A DNA stretch of 64,000 nt from Mytilinidion resinicola (taxonomy: Eukaryota; Ascomycota; Dothideomycetes; Mytilinidiales; Mytilinidiaceae). Made by a program: the position numbers and the translations under genes. The stretch is taken from assembly GCF_010093595.1 (NCBI RefSeq), contig NW_022985471.1:357793-421792 (forward strand). The letters run 5' to 3'. Under the pieces are notes generated by a model, which worked only from the letters and a program-made list of their open reading frames with translations, searched no databases and had not been told where the DNA came from. Of this stretch, positions 58,518 to 64,000 are shown one piece after another. Every line of letters begins with the position of its first letter. Within the stretch, counting starts at the first letter, position 1.

Positions 58518-58568
58518 GCACGGTTCAGGTCAAAAACCCCGGAGAGGTCAAATACCCCTCAAATACTC
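58518..58568. repeat. Right terminal inverted repeat of the transposon island
   Basis: Reverse complement of 38445-38496 with one length difference (four versus five G) and one substitution; flanked by TA at 58569-58570. Beyond it, base composition returns to that of normal genes. Confidence 0.85.
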
Positions 58569-58946
58569 TACTAGGTAGCGGCCACTCCGCCGCACCGTAC
58601 ATCACCGGGTCATCATTGCACCTGCAGCGTGCGTCATGATCTTATTTCTGGAAATATACGTACTGTACTGTCCTGTCTGTGGGCTGGAGACCGGGGTTAT
58701 TCTACCCCTGCATCGTATCTGTCCAAGGACCGGGATGTTTACAACCGCGGGCTAGATGGATCTGAGCCCTTGCGAAGCTTTCTCCGCCCCTCGGCCGTCC
58801 GTGCGCGGCGCTTCGACGAGCGGGAAAACATTGATATCGATGTTTCGTTTCACAGAAGCGCGGCGGAGGCGTCTAGGCTTTTCGCCCCATGGCCTGCCTG
58901 TTCTATCCCCAGCCCCCGCCGAGACCGAGGCCAAGGCTGAGGATTG

Positions 58947-59090
58947 CCTGATAAGCGCACTACGTTGGACAATCAATTCCCAGGGTCGGGGCTCAGCCTC
59001 GAGGTAAATTCTGTGTAGCCTGATAAGTGCACTACGTTGGACAATCAATTCCCAGAGTCGGGGCTCAGCCTCGGGGTAAATTCTGTGTAG
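58947..59090. repeat. Tandem duplication, 72-bp unit x 2
   Basis: Units 58947-59018 and 59019-59090 each begin CCTGATAAG and end TTCTGTGTAG, differing at only a few positions. A short GGAT microsatellite (about 59148-59168) follows. Together they lie in the promoter region of P450 D. Confidence 0.9.
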
Positions 59091-59264
59091 GTCTGGGATG
59101 AGTGAGACAGTGGTGTACCTAGTGCAAAGACTACGCGAGGTTGAATAAGATGGATGGATGGATGGATAGATAGGTGCTGATACGCGCCAGTCCCAGACTA
59201 GAATCATCACGTCTATTTTCCTTCCTTCACTTTTCGAACACTCTTTAACGGGAAGCATATCAAA

Positions 59265-61078
59265 ATGACGGCCCTGATCTTCTCTGCCGCAATTGAGAGT
59301 ATGCGGCTCTCGCTCCTGTCGAGCGCGCTGGCTTTGCCGATGCTATATTTGTTTGTGTTCAACGCTGTTCGAGCTTTCCAGCGGCTGCGAGGGGAAGAGA
59401 CCAAGCCGTTGCTTGCACCGCATTCGATGCCGTTGATCGGACATGTGCAGTTATTCCTGGCGCAGCCGGCGAAACTCGCGTCCGTCTTTAGGTATGGCAC
59501 TCACTTGTAACATGCGGACACGAGACTGATGATACCAGTGCTGCGGAGCATTCAAAACAAATATTCCGCTTCAAGCTGCCCTTTGCCTCGCTGTGGTTTG
59601 TCAAGGGCCCATCGCAGATCGTGCAGATAATGTCCGACTCCAAGACGTTCGACTTCGAGCCTATGAAGAACATCGCCCTGCAGCGGATCCTCGGACTTCC
59701 GGGCAGGATCATCGATCTTGCGAATCGAGATGACTCGGGTGTGGGCAGGAAACCGCTTCCCGCGAGCAATATCCCACATGGGAGACGCTTTAATTACTTG
59801 GAGCGCAAGACGACGAAGGACTTCACGCGGCCTGCTTCCCATGCCGCGTTTGTAGACAAATTCGAGGCTAATCTCTATGACTGGGTTGAGAAATCCGCCA
59901 TCGGGGATGAGTGGGTCAGCTATCCTGATCTGTATCCCTTCATTCGAACCATTCTCTTCCGAGCCACCACCGACGCGTTTTACGGCCCGCAGCTTCTCAA
60001 GTCGAGCCCGTACCTGGAAGAGGACATCTGGAAGTTCGATGTAAATGTGCCATTTCTGGCCAAGGGCTTGCCGGGTTTTCTCAATCGGTCTGCTAAAAGA
60101 GTCCGACATAGATGTACACAAGCGTTTCGCATGTGGAGGGTCTCCGCTCTGCAGGAAACCGCAGAGCAACTTCCAGAATGGAATGAAAAATCGGGACTGA
60201 AGACTACGACGCTACGTAAGGAGGTGTTTGAGCAGTTTGAGGAGTGGGATGATACCTCGTGTGCAGCGTCTGATCTTGCAGTGCTGTTTGGGTAGGCATA
60301 ATTCTCAAAGTCGCAACCTTGCACACATTCACTGACTCTGTGCAGGTTAACGTCCAACTCCATCCGAGCCTCGTTCTGGTTCTTCCTCGAAACATTACGG
60401 TCACCTGACCTCGCCGGCGATGCAGCGAGGGAGATATCCAGCGTGATCACTACATCGGAAACATACAACTCAACAGATACAGCGCCACCCCGCTTCGACA
60501 TCAAACTGCTGGTGCGACTTCCGCTCCTACAATCGCTCTTCGCCGAGACACTGAGAATGTACGTCTCGGTAATGATAGTTCGCACCACACGACAAAGCTG
60601 CAAACTCGGGGACTGGGTGGTGCAGAAGGATCAGAAGGTCATGATGTGCAACTACGCACAGCACATGGACGAGAAGCTCTGGAACCAGGATGGTTCCAGC
60701 CCTCACGCCCTCGACGCATTCTGGGGACGGCGATTCCTGTCCGGTTCAGAGACTGAAAAGCCGGACTCGAGCCCTGTCGCGCAGATGGAGGCCCTTGCAG
60801 ACCAGTCCACACCTACTGGGCCTCGCTTCGCAGGAGAAGGACTCGGCGCCAAGTTCTTCCCGTTCGGCATGGGCGAGAGAGTCTGCCCCGGCCGCCACTT
60901 TTCCAAGATCCAATCGCTGCTGGCGTACGCGCTGATATCGGAGAGTTTCGATATGGAGCTGCTGGTGGAGGATGGATGGAGGCCGAGGGTGGATTGGAAC
61001 CACTTTGGATACGGCACCTTGCCCCCGGCCATGTCGACGCCGTTTCGCATCAGGAGAAAGGCGGCTGCTGTGGTTTAG
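59265..61078 (+). CDS. Cytochrome P450 D (CYP7/8-like, 570 aa)
   Basis: Exons 59265-59491, 59539-60291 and 60346-61078. N-terminal anchor SLLSSALALPMLYLFVFNAV then KPLLAPHSMPLIGHVQLFL. The K-helix ExxR is FAETLRMYV and the heme loop FPFGMGERVCPGRHFSKIQ holds the axial cysteine. The I-helix region SNSIRASFWFFLETL follows the T/S-N-(S/T) pattern of the CYP7/8 group, as in P450 C on the other side of the island. Compared with P450 C it has an extra Glu/Asp-rich segment before the I-helix (EQFEEWDDTSCAASD). Substrate unknown. Confidence 0.92.
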
Positions 61079-62188
61079 TCGGGGATGTAGTCGTACATTA
61101 CTTGCTTTGATAGACGGAGTGTTGAATAGACTGTACTTTGGATATGGATCACGTACGTTGCTCAGCTGCTCCCCTGTGATGCTATGCCGGACTGCAGACC
61201 ATTCTCAACCCACCGACCGCGATCAAACATCGCCAAGCCGTGACAAGCACCCCGCAGCGTCTTTTGTCCTCCCCGACGACAAATCCGCCTCCAGCCACAC
61301 TTCAGCGCCATCCACAAAATGGCTTAAACCCATTTCCAGTCTCCAACATACCGTGCATCCAAGTCTAACCTCTCCAGCACCATCGCAAGCCCAGCAATAG
61401 CCCAGCACGCAAGGCATCTCGAATACCACATTAATCAGGCAATGCTTCTCTTCCCCCACCCCCCCTCCCCACACTTGCACGCATCAGAACTCCCCGCTAT
61501 CCCAGTATTCCTTCGCTGACCGAACGTAAATGAGCCTTCCACCGCGGTTGGTAGTACCCCAGACTCATCAGCGGTTCGCTTCGGTTCCTTTCGCCAAAAT
61601 GGAAAACGTCCGAGCGCCACAAACGACCGTCAGCCGCACGATCGATGGGCGCGAAGGAATGCGATGCGATGCGGGGCTGCGATCTGCGCCGCTACAGCTA
61701 CAGGGGTGACAAGATCGGCCTGACACCCCCCCTCCCCCCCCTCTGGTCAATTAGGCTTGGCAGAGATAGGGGGGCTACACGAAATGAGATTGAGCTTTCA
61801 CATGGCAATGAATGGTATGTCTTGATTGAGGTGTAAGGCAGTCTCGACTTTGTGCACGTGAATGCGGGTTGAGATTCTGCAAGGGGAGAGGCGGGGGCTT
61901 GAAGAGTTACACGGGAAAACGAGTTGCAACTTCAAGGTACAGAGAAGATAGAGGCAGCAAATCAAGATGCACAGATTGGAAGTCATGCGTGAGGATCATG
62001 TCGCCTGGTGCTAGTGTAGAAAAACTCCTGAATTCTGTTATGGTACTGTACATGTTCTGGAATACGCAAGTCGCTAGGTCCCTCTTTTGCGTTCCTTTCG
62101 CCATGCGCCGTGACTTGCATCCGTCGACATGTCAATCGTGCCTTTCCCTCAGCAGGTAACAGTCTGTGAAAGATTGCATCGAAATTCC
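61079..62188. other. Intergenic region
   Basis: About 1.1 kb between the convergent P450 D and dehydrogenase genes. Contains polypyrimidine and poly-C runs (61455-61475, 61725-61742). No supported gene or RNA. Confidence 0.4.
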
Positions 62189-63306
62189 TCACTTCAGCAC
62201 CTCCGTAATACAAGGCTCGATGGTCTCCAGCTTCTCGAACAGCTCTCCAACGAACCTCTTATGCAAGGCCTGTCCCTTCTCGCTGTCAACATTCGGGCCA
62301 TTGCTGCGAATCGTTAGCGCTCGTCCCGATTTCGAACTGGATACTTACTCTGCAATCTTGCAATCCATCAGGAATGCTCCATGGGCTTCTAGCGGAAGAT
62401 CAGGTCTCACAGCATCCACGATCGCCGCTCCACCAGTCGCAGTCGGCCGAGCAAGAATGAGCATCATGATGCGTTCAATGACGGAGTGCAACCACGGCTT
62501 GTCGTCTCGAAAGAGGTTGCTGTGGCACATGCCTGGCGTCAAGACGTCGAGTATGACATTCGACTCTGGCGTGACAGGGCTCCGCGCTGCGATCTCCCGG
62601 ATGGCGTAGAGCAGAAAAAGTTTCGACGTTGAATACCTGGGATACTCAGTCAGCGACTCCTCCACACAGCGCTATGAGCGACAACGTACCGGTCTTCCAT
62701 GAGAGCAATGTCCTTGTTGTTCAGCGCATTGAAGAGAGAGCCGGACGCGTTTGCCTCGTTCACTTGCGCAACATAATGCGCGTCTGACGTCACAAAGGCA
62801 ATTCGTCCCCTAGCATTGTGCGTCTTCGCAGAGGCTCTCAGCTTCGGCAACAACAGCAAGCCCAGCAATGTCGTATGGACTACGTTGACCGCGATGTGCG
62901 CTTCCATTCCGTTCACCATGGTCCACTGCTGGGTTAGCATCCCCGCATTCGAAATGACGGCATCTAGTCTCTCCAATCCATTCGCGCGATCGGAAAGCTT
63001 CTTGATGGAGTCGTAATCCGAGAGGTCCAGCGGCCATACTTGGATATTATTCTTTGTTGCGCCGGTCGACTCGAGTAGCGCTTCAGCAGCCGCTTCTCCT
63101 TTCGCAACGCTGCGCACAGCCAAGATGACTTTCGACGCTTTCAGACGCAAAAGGTGACGTGCAGCTTCGAGTCCAAGACCAGTATTGGAGCCGGTGACGA
63201 TGATTGTTTGGCCGGAGAAATCGCTTGTCGGGGCCGGAATCCGTTCAAAGAACTGCGAGTAGAGGAGCTTGCGGCCAAACTTGGGCCAGGTCATGGGCGT
63301 CGCCAT
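62189..63306 (-). CDS. Short-chain dehydrogenase/reductase (339 aa)
   Basis: Exons in transcript order 63306-62690, 62636-62349 and 62303-62189. The ATG at 63306 was chosen; an in-frame extension upstream starts with TTG. Rossmann fold with cofactor motif TGSNTGLG after SGQTIIV, an Arg/Lys-containing stretch after strand 2 (AVRSVAKGE) favouring NADP(H), DLSDYDSI, SNAG in place of NNAG, FVTSDAH supplying the active-site serine, and YSTSK as the YxxxK catalytic pair, immediately after intron 1. This is the retinol-dehydrogenase/WW-oxidoreductase-like branch common in fungal secondary metabolism. Converges on P450 D, so the two could act in one pathway; substrate unknown. Confidence 0.93.
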
Positions 63307-63731
63307 TGCCAACAGGGTAAGTTGCAAAGTCGCGAAGTTCAAGCTGTGTTGGTGTTGAGAAGTGAGGTGCAGGTCAGCAATGTGTTTGTTTTGGAGGGGC
63401 TGTGTCGCTGCAGTGTAACAATTCGGACTGAAGCAACTACTGTAAGCCTAGAGGCACCAATCAATGCAGGACTTGGCGTCCCGCACATCTATATATACGT
63501 GCCTACGCACACCTCCACAATACACACACACATTACCACTTCCTCACATATCATGCCCACATATTGTGCCCCCACAAGCTTATAGTTATGAGCCCGGATA
63601 TCGCTTAATCCGTCAATATATCTCACTCTGACTACCTACCTACCTACCACAATCAAAGGATCGCATATCCACCTTACTGTTGGCACCGTCTTCACGTCTC
63701 CACGTCTCTCCACGTCGTCACCGTCACCATC

Positions 63732-64000
63732 ATGTCGTCCAAGACTTCAACCGTCCCATCAAATGTCATCCTCAGAGATCAATCAGACTGGGAGCTCTGG
63801 CTGAAGCTGGAGATGTTTGGCAGTATATGAACCCAGATCAACCCCATTGCCCGCTGCAGAAGCCTACAAAGCCGACTCGACCTGTCACTCATTCCCAGCC
63901 CGAATCCGATTCTACGTCTACGATTGTGTCCACTGCTCAGGCTATTCCAACAGCTGCACAGCAAGCCCAGTATACGGCTGAGCTAGCTGAATACAACATG
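63732..64000 (+). pseudogene. Ty1/copia-type gag start, frameshifted, runs off the right edge
   Basis: ATG at 63732 opens MSSKTSTVPSNVILRDQSDW, then ELWLKLE, similar to the start of fungal copia gag proteins (the S-N-W / D-W-E-x-W pattern). The frame stops at about 63830, but the next frame continues the family pattern with AEAGDVWQYMNPDQP, a Pro/Lys stretch and a TAQQAQYTAELAEYN region to the window end. A 1-base shift near 63800 explains this. The rest of the element, if present, lies outside. No LTR recognised upstream. Confidence 0.6.

Larger units (their letters stand above)
38445..58568. mobile_element. Pogo/Tc1-mariner-type element opened up by nested insertions (20.1 kb between TIRs)
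   Basis: Terminal inverted repeats of about 52 bp lie at 38445-38496 and 58518-58568: GAGTATTTGAGGGG at the outer end, then ACCTCTCCGGGG, TTTTTGACCTGAACCGTGC. Both are flanked outside by TA (38443-38444 and 58569-58570), the target duplication of Tc1/mariner/pogo elements. The transposase of this outer element is probably the gene at 38691-40775, 195 bp inside the left TIR. The remaining roughly 17.7 kb up to the right TIR consists of other transposons. The alternative is two independent elements whose ends happen to face outward. Confidence 0.6.

Overview
This window is genomic DNA of a filamentous ascomycete (Pezizomycotina). The evidence is introns of about 45-130 bp with GT...AG ends and CTAAC-like branch points, a fungal gene repertoire, and a long AT-rich transposon island whose decay (TGG to TAG, Asp to Asn, excess TpA) looks like repeat-induced point mutation (RIP). 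I rebuilt spliced genes by hand from splice sites, frame continuity and family motifs; each exon set given sums to a whole number of codons.

Layout. (1) About 1-17 kb is an ordinary secretory and housekeeping block: coatomer alpha (partial, minus), an acidic conserved protein of unknown function, a germin-like secreted cupin, UDP-glucose:glycoprotein glucosyltransferase (UGGT), an MFS transporter, a phospholipid:diacylglycerol acyltransferase (Lro1-like), the NatC catalytic subunit, and a tRNA-Ala(AGC) with an intron. (2) About 18-26.7 kb is accessory DNA: a broken DUF3435 tyrosine-recombinase gene (the family of Starship captains) with C-terminal zinc fingers, a small acidic-repeat protein, a secreted two-repeat protein, and several kb of apparently gene-free sequence. 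(3) About 26.7-37.6 kb is a metabolic accessory cluster: three cytochrome P450s, a seven-helix fungal rhodopsin-like protein and a 14-helix MFS exporter. The first two P450s are convergent and sit between inverted LTR-like repeats. (4) 38.4-58.6 kb is one transposon island bounded by 52-bp inverted repeats with TA flanks. It reads as a nest five levels deep: pogo-like > piggyBac-like > Fot1-like > Tad/LINE-like > Fot1-like. A separate, largely unmutated Fot1-like copy and a further half-mutated one also lie inside. (5) About 59-64 kb resumes the metabolic theme with a fourth P450 and a short-chain dehydrogenase, then ends in a frameshifted copia-type gag start.

How it may work together. P450s, exporter, dehydrogenase and membrane protein on both sides of the island look like tailoring and export parts of a secondary-metabolite locus split by transposons. 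No backbone synthase (PKS, NRPS, terpene cyclase, DMATS) is visible. The captain-like gene at the left margin of all this accessory DNA makes a Starship origin worth testing, but no element boundary was found and the captain frame is broken.

Limits. Two runs of N (26919-27038 and 41473-42192) interrupt the sequence, the first between duplicated 50-bp flanks. Element boundaries inside the mutated island come from short terminal repeats and remain approximate.
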